Positions 1 to 12,899 of a DNA stretch of 64,000 bases are shown here, in pieces. The notes below the pieces were generated by a model. That model saw only the letters and a program-made list of their open reading frames with translations. It was not told where the DNA came from and ran no database searches. The DNA lies in assembly GCF_032854445.1 (NCBI RefSeq), contig NC_088295.1, positions 36,612,510 to 36,676,509 of the forward strand. Direction: 5' to 3'. The position numbers and the translations under genes are program-made. This stretch comes from Liolophura sinensis (lineage: Eukaryota > Mollusca > Polyplacophora > Chitonida > Chitonidae). Within the stretch, counting starts at the first letter, position 1. Each line of letters opens with the position of its first letter.

Positions 1-2900
1 AGCACTGAAAGATAACATCCTTCGAAATGTACAGAGATCATGTGTCTCCCGAGTAAGAAAGTGTTTGGAGGAAGGTGGAAGTCAGTTCTAACACTTATTG
101 TAAACTGTAAATTGTTATATAGTAAATTGCCTATGGGTATTTAATTTTCGGACTGGCCGCTGTACTTTAAAAAACATTTTTAAGTCCCAAGAAGAAAGTG
201 GAGAAGTGTTGTTGTCCTTTCATGTGTTTTGAAATATAAAATTCAAGCCTTCCTTTATGCTTTTGTTTTGTATTTTATTTAAGAGCAAAGTAGGTAGAAT
301 TTGTATCAGAACGCGACGTCTATGCTTTCGTTTTATTAGTCCTCCTGATGCGTAAGCCACATCAGTGGATGATTCCCTGCGTTTGTTTATCTGCCGGTGC
401 ACGAGGTGTGACAACAAGTCCATTATTTGGCGGGAGAACAAGTGTCGATGAGGATGATAAATCAGCAGCCGCATCCTGTGTCCACGGAAACCATCTTCCG
501 TTATGCCAGAAAACAAAAACGCTCCAAGCTGCGACGGCCCACAATGGATTTTTGCCTTCAGGCGAACTTCTTTATTGGGTCAACTTGTAGTTCTGAATAC
601 ACTGGAGTTGTGCTTACGTGTATGTAGAATGTAGATGATCTGGCTATAACCTAGGTATCTGGCACACACCTTTGAGGTCTCTTAAGCTAGCAGAATACCT
701 CGATATGGCTGTACCGTAAAGAAAGCTTTACTGCCACATGCTAAACAACATTAGCGTGATTCCAGGTGATGATGTACGACTTAATACCAAAACAACCGAC
801 ACAATGTATTTCTGAATGAAGATGATGTAACAATATTCTGTTTAAACATTAAACCGAACTGCACTTATGGCGAAAGATGCACAAATATTCATAGCATCGA
901 TAATACAGCTGAAATTATGGCGCAAAAACTGGTCCGTTTTGGGCCGTCTATCACCCAATGTTTCTGGACAAGAACGGTGGTTCCTGGTATTGAAAAATCT
1001 TAAAAGTTTCGAAAAATTTTATTTTTAAATGCACTAGTATATGAAAGGTACTTTGGTTATTTTTTTTCCAATTCTTTTGTAATAAGGAAATGTGCCTATT
1101 TCATCGTACAAAGGATAAACTGTAGGTTGTATGTATTGATTGTTGTATAACGCCATACTCAAGAGCTATTTGCTTGTATGCGGATGCTTTCAGTTCTATG
1201 GGCTGAGAAAACCGGGATGGAACCAACCTTTGGCAAAGTGCTGACAAACGTTCACGCTGTGACGTAGACCTACAGACGTGCACAAGACAATTAACAGGTT
1301 TTCAACAACCGTTTGTTGTCACCAATGCCGCACAGAGAAAGTGTTTATCATTAATTTCTAATTTTCCTTCTCCCAATTTCACAAGTTTGCATTTCGAAAA
1401 AATTGTAGTAAAACTGCAAGGCAAACGTTTGGGTTGGGGGGGGGGGATGATAGGTGATAGGACTATGTAAGCATTTCTTTCAATTTTCTCTCAGTATATG
1501 TGTATAATACGTGTCTTCACTACAGTCAAGCAGCATGCCACACAGTTCCCACAGCCAGTAAACAACCCTCGGAGATTTCCAGTTAGTAGCTTGAATGACC
1601 CTTTCATTTCTATGCCGTGCTATTCCCTCCAATTAACACACACTTTGCTCTGGACAAGCAACCCATTAATGTACCATTACGCCCAGGCTGATCCATGCGG
1701 ATGGAATTTCACGATGTATACTTCCTGGATTGGTTCTTCTCGACAGTTTATCCACAACGTTCGTGGGCGCACATCTGAATTAAATAAACATCAAAGAAGC
1801 TTGTGGATAGGAGACCTAGAGCTACAGATACTTCTACCCTTCACATTTGTATGTATTCGGATGTTGTAGTGGTATTAGGCATCAGATAATTTAGGGACAG
1901 GTAAAAACCACTGTTCAGTGTTCTTCGCTATCTAAGTTAGAGTGAAAAGAGGATAAGCGAAAACATATACGGAAATATAAATCAGTTCAGTGATTTCAAA
2001 GTGTGCTTTGACATGGATAGGTGACAAAGGGAGAGACAAAGGAAAGAAAAACAAAGGTGCCATTAGTACAGTCTTATTTTCGAAGATATCACGATCTGAG
2101 TGATTTATGTTAATTAAATTAGGGCATTAATATATACGATGTATAGTTTTATGAACTATGATAGCTTCCCGGACTATGTACAGATTTTGAACAAAAACAA
2201 AACTTTAATCCAAATTCGTGCATGAATATAGCTGATAAATAAAATTATCTTAAGACGGCTTCATGGTAACGAGACAATAAACTTTGTTTTTCCGAAAGCA
2301 CGTGACGTAAACGTCTCATAAGTAAGGGCTTAATGTGAAAGCACTGCCTATACCCAGCTGAAGTGTAAAGGACTGGGACGAAGTTGAGAATTTACGAGGT
2401 GTAATTGCAATGGTGCATTGCCTCCCCAGTAATAGTTGTAGAGCTGAGAAATGATAAATTATCAGCTTATTGTCGAATTTATGTTCACATGATGTTAAAC
2501 AATTGCGGCTACTTGTTCCTTCATATTCAGACCCGACGTCTATTCCAGTCGACCTACATATTTACGCGCATAGGTGTAATGGTGCAAGATGATTGTTTTT
2601 CAATCAACGGGACACATCAGGTGTGAGTTCAAACGTAGTCTTGCGATGAAAATTTGTAGATTTATCCACCCACATTGTATGTGGCGCCTGGTTGAGGCTA
2701 TTGGGTCCGTTCGCTAAAGACCGTTATAATGTTCATATCTGTATGCCACACGATAGTAAAGTTCGTTAGTGACTTGCCAAGATGGTTAACCCCGAGCACC
2801 CCAGTTTCTCTGGCCATAATTCTTACCGCCATCGTGTCAGTGACAAATTTGATATTGTAATAATCAAATAAATAAAAAGATTAAATAAATCAAGAAATAA
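1..2900. other. Intergenic DNA, no recognised gene
   Basis: AT-rich sequence with only short open frames on both strands. None of them shows a known motif, a splice-site pattern or repeat structure. A 98-residue minus-strand frame near 220-516 is basic but resembles no family I know. A G run of about ten bases lies near 1437-1447. Nothing else is supported here. Confidence 0.6.
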
Positions 2901-2924
2901 AATCTTATGTGTAACCTTCCATAA

Positions 2925-3226
2925 AAGTAGCCTAATGTCTGACGTAAAAAAATTAGATGAAATCTTAAACGGATGCACCTTTTGAGTCAAAAACGTACCG
3001 TGATTTTTCTTCCATACCTACCAATACTCTCAGGCGTCAACTCACACCCAAATTGACACTTGGTCCGTCAGTAACAGTAGCCTGTGACTTATGAGAGTTA
3101 AATGAAACTTTAATGGGATGAACTTTTCGAGTGAAAGGGTACGACATTGCATATCGTGATTTACCAATCAATACTTTCAGGCGTCAAATGACCGTCAAAC
3201 TGACAGTAAACTCTTTAGTAACAATA
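2925..3226. repeat. Diverged direct tandem duplication, unit about 150 bp
   Basis: Two adjacent segments, about 2925-3078 and 3079-3226, can be aligned by eye. Both open with AGTAGCCT, then share a GATGAAC/GATGCACC-like stretch followed by TTTTNGAGT, then CGTGATTT, then a CCAATNCTNTCAGGCGTCAA block, and both end in AGTAAC. The copies differ at many positions, so the duplication is not recent. There is no coding capacity. Confidence 0.65.
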
Positions 3227-3694
3227 ATAATAAAGTTATCTTGAATATGGAGAAGAAACTTTCTTTTATTGCCATTTTTTTATCTCCCAAATTGTCGAGA
3301 CTTTTTATCTGCGTAGAGAAATTTTAGCCTACTTAATATAAGCTTGACGTGCATTTCTAAAAAATGAAACGATTCAAACATTAGTCGTTTAAAGAACTGT
3401 GACAGTCTTTGATATAGGATACTTGATGTAGCATGGACCGCTTTATGTGGCAAACTACACCTGATTTGTCTGCACCAAATGGACACACATGCTGTCAATA
3501 ACAGTAGGGCATTCAGATAAGCTCACAGAGGCGGATCACATTCCTACAATAAAGCTGATTGTTCTGTCTGAGAGTCTGGAGTAGTGGAGGCGCGGAAGAT
3601 TGACACTGTTGTTATAGAAGCCAAAAAGATGATTCGGCGCAGCAAGTTATCGCCATTAAGCTTTATCACCATGGTTATCGCCTCTTTGCATTTG

Positions 3695-3835
3695 GACATC
3701 CCTTTCGTTCCTTCAGTCCTCAACCCCGTTCCTTGAGCTCTTACCCCTGTTATTTCAGACTTCACTCTCGCTCCTTTAAACCTCACACACGTCCCTTTAA
3801 ATCTTACTCCCCCCACCCCCCATCCCTTCAAACAG
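3695..3835. repeat. Pyrimidine-rich short minisatellite, unit about 21-24 bp
   Basis: A CT-rich tract built from degenerate copies of a unit like CGTCCCTTTAAACCTCACAC. On the minus strand it gives an open frame of repeated V-R-F-K-G / V-R-A-Q-G / L-R-T-E-G words. This is the normal result of translating a minisatellite and is not taken as a gene. Confidence 0.55.
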
Positions 3836-4752
3836 CATGAACTTCCTGCACAGAGCAGGTGACCTTAAAATGGTGACCTACCTTAAGGTTTTAAATTTTA
3901 ATACTGATATTTGTCTTAGACCATCATGAGAAAAATAAAAAATTTCATTTCAGTTCAAGTCTAAGTGCAGGAATTAGACTAAGTGTGATTTAAGACATTC
4001 TTGTGATAAATTGGTCAGGAGACTCGATTTTCAAATCAAATTATATAAACTCCAAAACTACAATCCATATCAAATAGTAAATAATATTCATTTCAACTGT
4101 ACTTTATTGCAACAAATAAAATATATCATTTCTAAAATTAAACACATGAAGACTTTCATACACAACCGCACCGGACGAAAGTGATATCCCTAGAATTTAA
4201 TTTGCGTGCGCAGTGTCGTATAACATGTGACAGTCTTTGTCTTCAACACGCAGCAGGCCAACAGTCGATGCAGAATCAATATAGACCTAGCCCATGCCCA
4301 TTGACCAGCCATTGCTACAATCGCTCAGGACTTCCATCAGGACCAAGATGATAAATGTACCAGTCTGCGATGCTATTAAGTTACAACTGCCGTGATTCAG
4401 AGGTGCCTTCTGTATCCTGGTAGTTAACGTGTTTATGGATACCGCGTTTCTGTTAACTGACACTTCTTTTTTCAACTCTCTAATAAACTGACGGCCAAAA
4501 GAAACTCCGTGGGTTAAATTTAACCAGCCTTTTCAGCAAATTAATACCATATTATTGTAGGAAAACATTGTACGAAGCATATTCCCATGTGCGACAAGCG
4601 TCAGATACGCCCACACGAATTTGTTTTAAGACAACGAAAAAGTTGAAAAATCACGTGACCCATGGATGGGCGCAACTGCACATGTAATAAAATTATGAAA
4701 ACGTTACACACAGTGTGATGGACTTGCACACTGACGAAAAACTAGTAAAGTA

Positions 4753-5455
4753 ATGCCTCGATTGACTCGCGAGAGGGGTTTGGGTATGGAATAAGGGCCT
4801 ATCAACCATTCAGAGGGCAGTTGTTGACCGCCAAACATCGTCGCCAGAGCTTGCGATGAGCTCGAATTGTACGCCGTTAGTAGTGACGTGATTTGCAACG
4901 TGTTGTTTTCACGGATGAAAGCCGCTTCTGCCTGTTCCGAGCCCATGGCAGACAGCGATTTTACCGTGGAAGAGGCGAACAAAAGGCTGCATCATGCGTC
5001 CAGGGGTGGTATCGTTTGGTGGCAGCAGTGTGATGGTGTGGGGTGGGATTTGTGGAGAGGAACGGATACCATTGGTCAGCATCTACGGGAACCTAACAGC
5101 TCAACGCTACGTGGATGAAATTCTATGTCTTTTGTCCTGCCATTCCTTCAAGAGCTGCCACGCCAGACACATACAGCTCAAGTTGTGCAAAACTTCCTGG
5201 ACGCCAACGACGTCAACGTCTTGCCGTGGCCTGCACGTTCCCCAGATATGTCCTCCCATAGAACACCTTTGGGATATCATGGGTCGTCGAGTAAGACAAC
5301 GGCCACACCTTGCAGCCAACCGACAAGAACTGGCGTTCGCTCTCCAACATCAATGGCAACGAATTCCACGTCATCTCAACAGACGACTGACTTTTCCTAT
5401 GCGTCGGAGAGTTTTTGCATGCAATGAAGCAAGGGGTGGCCTCGTGCGATATTGA
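4753..5455 (+). mobile_element. Decayed Tc1/mariner transposon (transposase relic)
   Basis: Three reading frames together carry pieces of a Tc1-like transposase. A start like MPRLTRERG lies near 4753. VMVWGGICGEER then PLVSIYGNLTAQRYVDEIL lie near 5024-5130, HTAQVVQNFLDAND and WPARSPDM near 5170-5250, IEHLWDIMGRRVRQRP near 5260-5305, and the C-terminal end ARGGLVRY stops at 5455. The remnant is about 0.7 kb where a whole Tc1 transposase gene is about 1 kb. Most of the N-terminal helix-turn-helix part is gone. The stretch that normally carries the second catalytic Asp (D-N-A-R-P-H) is collapsed, and several frameshifts are present. It cannot encode an active enzyme. Terminal inverted repeats could not be identified with confidence. 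Family membership is clear from the motifs; age is inferred as old. Confidence 0.88.
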
Positions 5456-5499
5456 TTGATTTTGATATTAACTGATTTTAAAAATAATCAACTTTTTGT

Positions 5500-7870
5500 A
5501 TACTCTCTCCATTGATGGAATGGCTATTTTTCTACCCCTGCTCTGTTTGTTCACTTGTAAAATGATTTGAGGGCTGCTTTGTCCGTTCTTACTCAAGACT
5601 TTCAATATCTAAAGTCATTGGTCTTTTCAATATATTAAACTTCAGTCATCCTGTTTTTTGCATTGGCAAAATAAATCAGCTGACAAGATCAGTGGAACCT
5701 TCAGGCGAAATCGAATATTTTCTCTTGGCTGGGTCATACCAAAGACATTAAACTGGTTGTCCACACACCTGTTGGAGGCGAACACATGGTGTGAATGGTT
5801 AGGCCATCCCAACATAGCGCTCTCTCTGCCTTCAAAGAGATGGCCATATGACATTTTACATTTCCATCTTATTTCCCCATTTAGGGAGTTTACGTCAAAT
5901 TCCGACGTAAAAGCAGCTTATTCCATAAAATGCAGGATGTATTGATTTGTTATCGTTGATTTCTCTTCGTCTAAAACAACAATGATAGTCTACAAATCAA
6001 TGCCATTGTGCCTATATAAATTTAAGATCTCCATGCGTCCTATGGTCTAAAACATGTGGAAAATCTGGCAAGGATGACCGCCCAAAATAGCACAAGCCGA
6101 GCGATACCTATATGTGACCCGGAACCTATAGGCACAGAGGTCACAAACCTAGCCCGACGTCAGCATACTCTGGGCAAAATGTTGTGTCTTGTGTTGCAAC
6201 AGAAGCTGCTCTATATGTTGAGAATCTGACAACGTGTGTTATATTATCACAAATCGGATCTGTTTGATCCAGAAGATTCGAACATACATAAATAATGATG
6301 AAACTATGTGTAAATTCAGATACCATGTACTATGTTCATAATCTTTACGTTTGCATTACATTAAAAGTAGTTCTTAAATCTACGCATTCAATTTTAACAA
6401 TGTCGAGCCGTTTAAACAAAGTTACAAATTTATCATATGATAGCTCGCTATATGTCAAAAGCACAATACTTTTTCATTTTCGTGACAAAACCATGTAGAT
6501 GAATGTATGTATGGAATGTATGAAACAAAAGATAAAAAGAACTATACTAAAACGGCTTTGCCAGGAAACTGTCATAGAATAATAATTTGGGATTTTACCC
6601 TTTCTAAATAATCAATGTCAGGATGTGCAATCTTCTCTGTAGTACCTTTCGACGAAGCCTCTAACCACCTTCCAAGGCTAAACCCGTAAATATTCCGCGC
6701 TTTCCCTATCCTCAGCACGGATGGTCGATGGATTTATATGTAATGGAAAGGCCTTACTGCAATAAACACCTAATAAATCAATTGAATCACACTAATAAGA
6801 GAGTTACCATGTTCATACAATAATATCAAAAATATCCCGGCGACTGTAGAGTTATCTGCTATAAAAATGCCATAGCTTAACGCTGTCTTCATCCACAGTC
6901 ACTGGTATTTGTCGGTCATGATAATTCGGCCTAACACAAAGCCTACTTGGTCATAAAACTGAGTACGTGTGTCTTTATCAGTGGAAGTGCCTTCTACCAT
7001 AATACATACGGAATCCAAGCCACAACAATAACGACAAAAGTAAAAATAAAATGACTGAAGTCATTTTTGGTTGTTTCTTTGTACATATTGATATTTACTA
7101 ACAATTTCAGATCATACAAGACTATAGTAATATTGGTAACACTACAAAAAAGTTGTTGCTAGGAAACATGTTTTGCCTGTAGCTGATAGCTTCTAAAAAT
7201 ATGTAGCAAACTGTGTTTTGATATGTTATAAATTTCTGGGAAGAGGATTTGACACTCACTTGAAAAGTCTCAAGCGTAACGAGGAAACTGTCAACTAGGA
7301 AGTGTTATGTAAGTATACAGTCAAGATAGAAATAGTTCATACCAAAGACCTTGGCATATATATGTACTTTTGGTACTGCAGCCGATCTAAGCGTGTGCTA
7401 AACAATATACCACAAACAACCCATAAGTGGGTGGATTGAATGTCTTCAACATATTTATCACATAAATCAGGAAAAAAAACGTTATTTCATCTAGCTGCTT
7501 TCCGGGTTGACATAATGTTAAAGATTAACAGTGAAGACTATCCTTTTACGAAAGTAACTGAGCAAGGCTCTTAACCCTAATGGGTACAAAAATCTGCTTT
7601 GAGGCCTCGATCAGTCATGCAATCTATACGTGGATTTCTGGCGTTCGTTGAATAAATGGTTACGCAACGGGTCTGTTTTTGTTCTTTTAACATTATGCTT
7701 TTCCAGATTGGTGCGGGGCGATCATAACCATTGATCGTCGCTGATTGACTGATTGGCTGATTTGTGTTTACCATGCATACGATAGTCGTCAGTTTCTTTG
7801 ATGGGGAAACCCAGCTATGACGTTAGGCCTAATATCCGACTTGTTTCATTGACTGTACAAAAATAAATTA
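5500..7870. other. Intergenic DNA, no recognised gene
   Basis: AT-rich DNA downstream of the transposon relic. A 95-residue plus-strand frame at 5658-5945 and its antisense frame match no family I recognise. No clear repeat was seen. Confidence 0.5.
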
Positions 7871-7878
7871 ACGAGACG

Positions 7879-8240
7879 GTTTCTGTAACCTAATGGTTAG
7901 AGCGTCCGCCTCCAAGTCGAGAGGCCTGGGATTAAACCCAAATTTGAATCATACCATGCAAAGACTTTAAAAATGGTACATGTTGCTGCCTCGCCTGGCA
8001 CTCAGCACTGAGAGGCTATGGAAGGAAAACTGGACAGTTTGCCCGGTGTTAGTACAATTTGACTGAGTGATTGTGTCATGTCTGGTGAGGCGGCAGCACA
8101 AGGACGGCATAGACACGCCCTGCCAGAAGAAGAAACAATATATGTACACACACCTAATGACTCCAACTCGTCATATGACTGAAAAACTGCTAAGTAAGAC
8201 GTAAAACCCCAAGCATCCGTATATATAACAAAATAACAAT
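7879..8240 (+). mobile_element. SINE, family B, nearly full length with tRNA-like head
   Basis: The head at about 7879-7950 resembles a tRNA gene: an A-box-like word AACCTAATGGTTAGAGCG and a B-box-like word GGGATTAAACCC are correctly spaced for an RNA polymerase III promoter. The body contains TGGCACTCAGCACTGAGAGG, CGGCGGCAGCACAAG-like and GACTCCAACTCGTCATATGA words. A related copy lies at 18576-18815 on the same strand, and reverse fragments lie near 43190-43330 and 53815-53985. The copies are diverged from each other, so this is an old family. The label B is mine. Confidence 0.75.
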
Positions 8241-8475
8241 GAGTACACAACAAGAGCCCATTTCTGAAAACTATTTCGGGCTTCAGCTCAAAATTGTATA
8301 AAAGTTAAACACTTAAATATATGCACCAAACCGAAAAAATTTTGACCGCTTATTTTGTGTTGCGATAGTACAAATACCCAGCTTCAAATATTTTCCTTTG
8401 TAAAGAAGGTTAAAGTTTTGGACTTTAGCCCTAACATTCTTTTTTTGAACAGGTCCCGGAAAGAAGCCTACTTAC

Positions 8476-9136
8476 TTTGAAGAAAAGCGCTGAATTTACA
8501 GAGGATGTAGCCGAGCTGCCATCCTTCGGTCAAATCGTCCACTAGGTGGATCCAGATAGGCCCACACGCTACCAGCAGGTCAGAGCAAGCCAGGTTCACG
8601 ATGTAGTAATTTGTCGTAGTCCTCATCTTCTTCGTTTTTATAACGATCAGAATGATAATAGCATTACCTAGAAAGGCGACAAGATCAAGCGCAGCACAGA
8701 TGATAGATTTTAAAACTAACTCCCAATTAGGGACCACTTTTGGGGACCCCCTGTAAGGAACATGAGTAAGATTCAAACTCCGATGGAAACCACAAACGGG
8801 CGTCATCATTTTTTTCTTCGGCTGTCTACTCGGTGCGGCTGGGTACAGCGCCCTCCTAGCCACTTTCATGTACTGACCCTTTATAATATCTAGCAGCGTT
8901 ACCCTTGGAGGTCTGAAAGACACGTTGTGGTATTTCTTGGGCCATTTTCCCTTTATCTCGTCTCTGGTTGACAAATTTAAAGCTCCAGTTGGGTTTGGCT
9001 GCACCACTTCAACTTTGGTAACTTCTCCCACTGTCACACCCGCCTGGCAGATTCCGTGTGAAATGGCCAGAAAGTACGCAGCTATCCCTGAGGCAATGAA
9101 GTGCTTCATCACTGGCTTGCGGAGTAACGAAAGCAC
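8476..9136 (-). CDS. First coding exon of a class A peptide GPCR (partial gene)
   Basis: The exon encodes about 220 residues of a rhodopsin-type receptor. A hydrophobic signal peptide follows the second Met (MKHFIASGIAAYFLAISHG, start at 9109), which is a better start than the Met at 9136. The extracellular N-terminus carries three N-glycosylation sites (NLS, NVS, NLT). TM1 contains LGNAIIILIV with the conserved Asn. TM2 contains NYYIVNLACSDLLVA with the conserved Asp. The TM3 start is GWQLGYILCKFSAFLQ with the conserved disulfide Cys. The exon ends at 8476 in front of a good donor, GTAAGT. TM3-TM7 must come from later exons on the minus strand, but none was found in 1-8475. The GW-x-LG-x-x-x-CK spacing resembles neuropeptide FF/QRFP-type receptors, but the ligand is not determined. 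It could be an active gene with a very long intron or a lone leftover exon. Confidence 0.85.
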
Positions 9137-9299
9137 CAGATGTTATAAATCCATTGACGTGAATCGCTCCTTGTGGAACTTTTCATTGCCACAAGTTGGT
9201 ATCAATCTTATCTGGTTGACGTGCCCTTTAACCCAGTCGGTTCCTGGTCCAGTGTGGCATGGCTGTCCACTCAACACATTCTTCATCAGGAATCAATAA

Positions 9300-12200
9300 C
9301 CAGATTGACCACTCAAAACCCTCCACTTTGTGGGGCGAACCATCCTTGATTACTCTTTATCCAACGATTGAATCGCGATCCCTGCCTCTTTTCACAGCGC
9401 ATTGTATAACACAGAACGGCCCGCCCTGACGAACTCTTTAATTATAAATACATCCTCCATCGGGACATCCCAAACTGTTACTTGATGTTTCCCTTACTCT
9501 CTACAATTTATAGTTAGACTGATACGACGCCCAGGTCTATTGACTCTCGTTGTCAGTTATATTTAACGCCATCAATTGCTTGGTCTTGGCACTTACTTTA
9601 GCACTGATCGATTAATACTAACACACTTGGTCCAGATCTTGCATGCAGGATATCATATATTTTCATAACCTTTTCCGAGCATGTACAAGGCAAAGACTGC
9701 GTCTATAAAAACTTTACCCCCGACATATCCGGGAATATTACATTAGTTTGTTGGCATGAAACAGAAACTGCGTATCAGTGACTTTTCGCTACCCAGCATT
9801 ACTATACCTTGGAGCAATCGAATATATTTCCATTACTTTATCGATGAGGCAAAACAACAGAAAAGTAAATAGAGTGACATTATTACATTAGCAGCCATGC
9901 ACTGGTGCGCGAGAACTTTTATTGATGGCCTTACATGCTATCTACCACGTAAAGTTTCCATCGATTTAAAATTACCAGTACCGGAAAGGTATAGAAAACC
10001 GTTATATCTTTATACTCTTGTGACATGTAGGTACATCTCATTGCGCCCTTTGACATTGTGTTATATTCTATTAGATAAACTGAGACATCACATGCATATA
10101 GTTAAGGTATTAGCAATGTATTCATCCAAGTTTGTCGATGTCGGTCTTCTTGAACTCCGCCAATAGATCTTCCCGAACTGTCAATCAAGAATACGCAACC
10201 GACCAGTCATAAGCAGTATTGTTGTAAATAGGTCAACCGGATGCCCCACACATTGGTTACAAATGTTCAATTTTTCTGTGACGCCATGGCGTCAATGGCA
10301 ATGGAATGAAAAGTAACGTTGTCACGAAAAGGAGCGGTGGAACACTGGAAAACATTTTTGTATTACCCTGGAGTTATAGTTAGTATCAACACACCTAAGG
10401 CATCGTCTACAAAAATTGACCATTTTCCGTATTATCGACAAGAATACTGTTGTAACAGTTTATATGTCCTCTTAATTGCAAATGATAGGACAGACAAGCT
10501 ACCTCTGTGTGCTGAAAACTCGAGGTATTGCCTATGCCGTGCCGTCATAACTTAGTTTACGGACAATCTAATTACCTTTTGATTATCACAGAAACATGAT
10601 ATGAGTGGCAGAAACATATCAATATTTATATACCATATATGCTGCTGTTGTCTTGGAAAATATGCGCATTAAGGACTGGTGAGCGCTTTCTTCATTTGAC
10701 ATGTAAACGTAGTCAAAGCAGTCAGACGAGACGTAATTTGTGTAGAACACCTGTCATTATTGTACATGTGTTTTCGAAGCAGCAATTAACACACACGGAA
10801 GCGAAAGACTATGAGCTATCTCTCAGAATAAAACGTGCCCTTGAAGCGAAGCACTTTGATTTGATGTTTACGTCGTGCATATAATTATCGTCCTGAAATC
10901 TAAATGCGCCATAGGATGATAGTTTTTGTTGGGATAATTTGACATCGTCTATCTGCTTTGAACATAGAGGCTTATCTTTCCAATCACACGAGTGACTAAA
11001 TGCCTGAATGAGTGATTGATGGTAATACTTAGTCAGTTGTACCATTGTCAGATTAATTCTGTGTAAATGTCTTATTTCATTTAGATAACTATTATCACCT
11101 CCCCAATATTCAGAATTGATATGAGAAAGAGTATACACCCAATACCTTTCGTCGAACGACCCCCAGTATCATTCATAGAATGACTCAGAAGTATCAGAGA
11201 AGTAACGTTTTATTCCGATGCCCCCAGCTAATCGCTGTCAAAACACCGAAGCGTCAAAAATACTTTCCATCGAAGCTCATTTTTTAAAGAAATATCGTTT
11301 GAAAAATTAAGTCTTAGTAAATATTCACATATTTTATCGTCACAGCGAGACTCCATCTACCGCGTGATTTATGTACTAGCCTTGGCGAGAAACACTCAAT
11401 TAGGTAGCCAATAGATGACCGGAAATTGACAACTGCTAAAATTTGATTGGTTTGTCACGAACGGACACATTAATCTGATTATGTCGATCGATTTTTCAGG
11501 AATTTTGTCGTGAAAAACTAAGTGTTATTACAACTGAGGCCCTAGGGACACTGGTAAAGTCTGATTGGATCAGACGGCCATCTTTATAATACAGGATTCA
11601 GTGAGGGGAGATGGGGAAGTTAGCTCGACGGCTGCCATGGCGTTCTGCTCCAAGCCATATTAAGCGGCATTAACGCATATAAGAGCTGTATTTAAACACA
11701 AATTAAAGGAGGCTTTCATTTGCTGAAAATTAGATAATGTCAACAAATTGGGCAAATTTGCCGAGCAAAGATCTACAGCCACTACTGATTACAGTATTGA
11801 CTTTGGGGTAAAAAAAAGTTAGATGCTAGCACTTCACCCTATAAACACAGCTAATCAATCGCATCAGAAACTACGATGCGTTCCTAGTGAAGCTTTGTGC
11901 CAGGGTATTTCATATAATGACAGCATCAACTGCTGTTCCATCTATGCCGCGCTAAGATCTAACAATTACTGAAATCAATATACATCCACTTTCACACTGG
12001 GAATTCAAATTCGGTCCACAGGGATGTGCCCAGCCTGGCAACACGGTTGCACTTGAATATTAAGAATGTGAATATTTATTCACTCCTTTTCTCAGTGTCT
12101 TTATCGGTGTATCTGTTGTAGCTGGGTTTTTTTCCTTTCTTTTTTTAATTGTCATAAATTAATTTAACGTAAGTCTTTTTATCATACATATTGAAGATAA

Positions 12201-12330
12201 TTTCAAAATCTGTGGTCAGGAGAAATATGTTCTAGAGCTCCTGCGACGAGTGTTAGAGTTTCCCATATAAAAGGTTCCAATCGAGAGTTACAGCACACCG
12301 ATCTTCCTGATCTTCCGGAGGAGGGCAGGG
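9300..12330. other. Intergenic DNA, no recognised gene
   Basis: AT-rich sequence upstream of the minus-strand receptor exon. The open frames are short and unrelated to known families. A promoter for the receptor would be expected just above 9136, but no convincing core element was recognised. Confidence 0.5.
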
Positions 12331-12334
12331 GCAC

Positions 12335-12895
12335 AGGCTTCTATAGTGATTCGTTGTGGGAAGAATGAAGAGGCACAGTTTTGTCTAGTGATTCGTAGGG
12401 GAGGGAAGAAAGAGAAACAGTCTCGTCTGGTGATTCATGGTAAGAGGAAGGAAGGAGAACAGTTTTGTCTAATGATTCGTGGTGGGAGGAAGAAGGGGGA
12501 ACATTTGTCTGGTGATTCGCGCTGTGAGAAAGACAAGGCCACAGTTTTGTCTAGTGATTCGTGGTGGGAAGAAGAAAGAGGCCCAGTTTTGTCTAGTGAT
12601 TTGTGGTGGGAAGACAAAAGAGGCCCAGTTTTGTCTAGTGATTCGTGGTCGGAGAAAGAAAGGTGCACAGTTTTGTTTGATGATTTATGATAGGAGGAAT
12701 AAACAGGCACAGTTTTGTCTAGTGATTCCTGGTACTAGGAAGGAATGGCAACAGTTTTGTTTAGTGATTATTGGGAGAAATGATGGGACATTGCTTTGTA
12801 TAGTGATTCATGGTAGGGGGAGGAAGAGACACAGTTTTGTGTAGCGATTTGTGGGGGACTAAGTAACATGCACAGTTTTGTCGTGTAATTTATGA
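12335..12895. repeat. Minisatellite, 42-bp unit, about 12-13 copies
   Basis: A G-rich tandem array whose unit carries the core CAGTTTTGTCTAGTGATTCG followed by a GGTGGGA(A/G)GAA(G/A) purine tract. Cores recur at about 12370, 12416, 12460, 12541, 12582, 12625, 12667 and 12709, so the spacing is close to 42 bp with small length changes. Because 42 is a multiple of three, long open frames appear on both strands (for example an F-C-L-V-I-R-G-G-K-K-K-E-A-Q repeat). They are by-products of the repeat and not genes. Confidence 0.88.
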
Positions 12896-12899
12896 GGAG

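Noticed and set aside
220-544. Two overlapping minus-strand frames of 98 and 60 residues
   Set aside because: No recognisable motif or splice pattern; they overlap in different frames.
5642-5945. Overlapping frames of 70 and 95 residues on opposite strands
   Set aside because: No family match recognised; probably chance or remains of an unknown repeat.
7879-7950. Possible tRNA gene
   Set aside because: It has A-box- and B-box-like words but is continuous with a SINE body, and a proper tRNA fold is not evident.
12346-12844. Open frames of 91-121 residues with a 14-residue repeat
   Set aside because: By-product of the 42-bp minisatellite; open on both strands, frames broken by unit length changes, no known domain.
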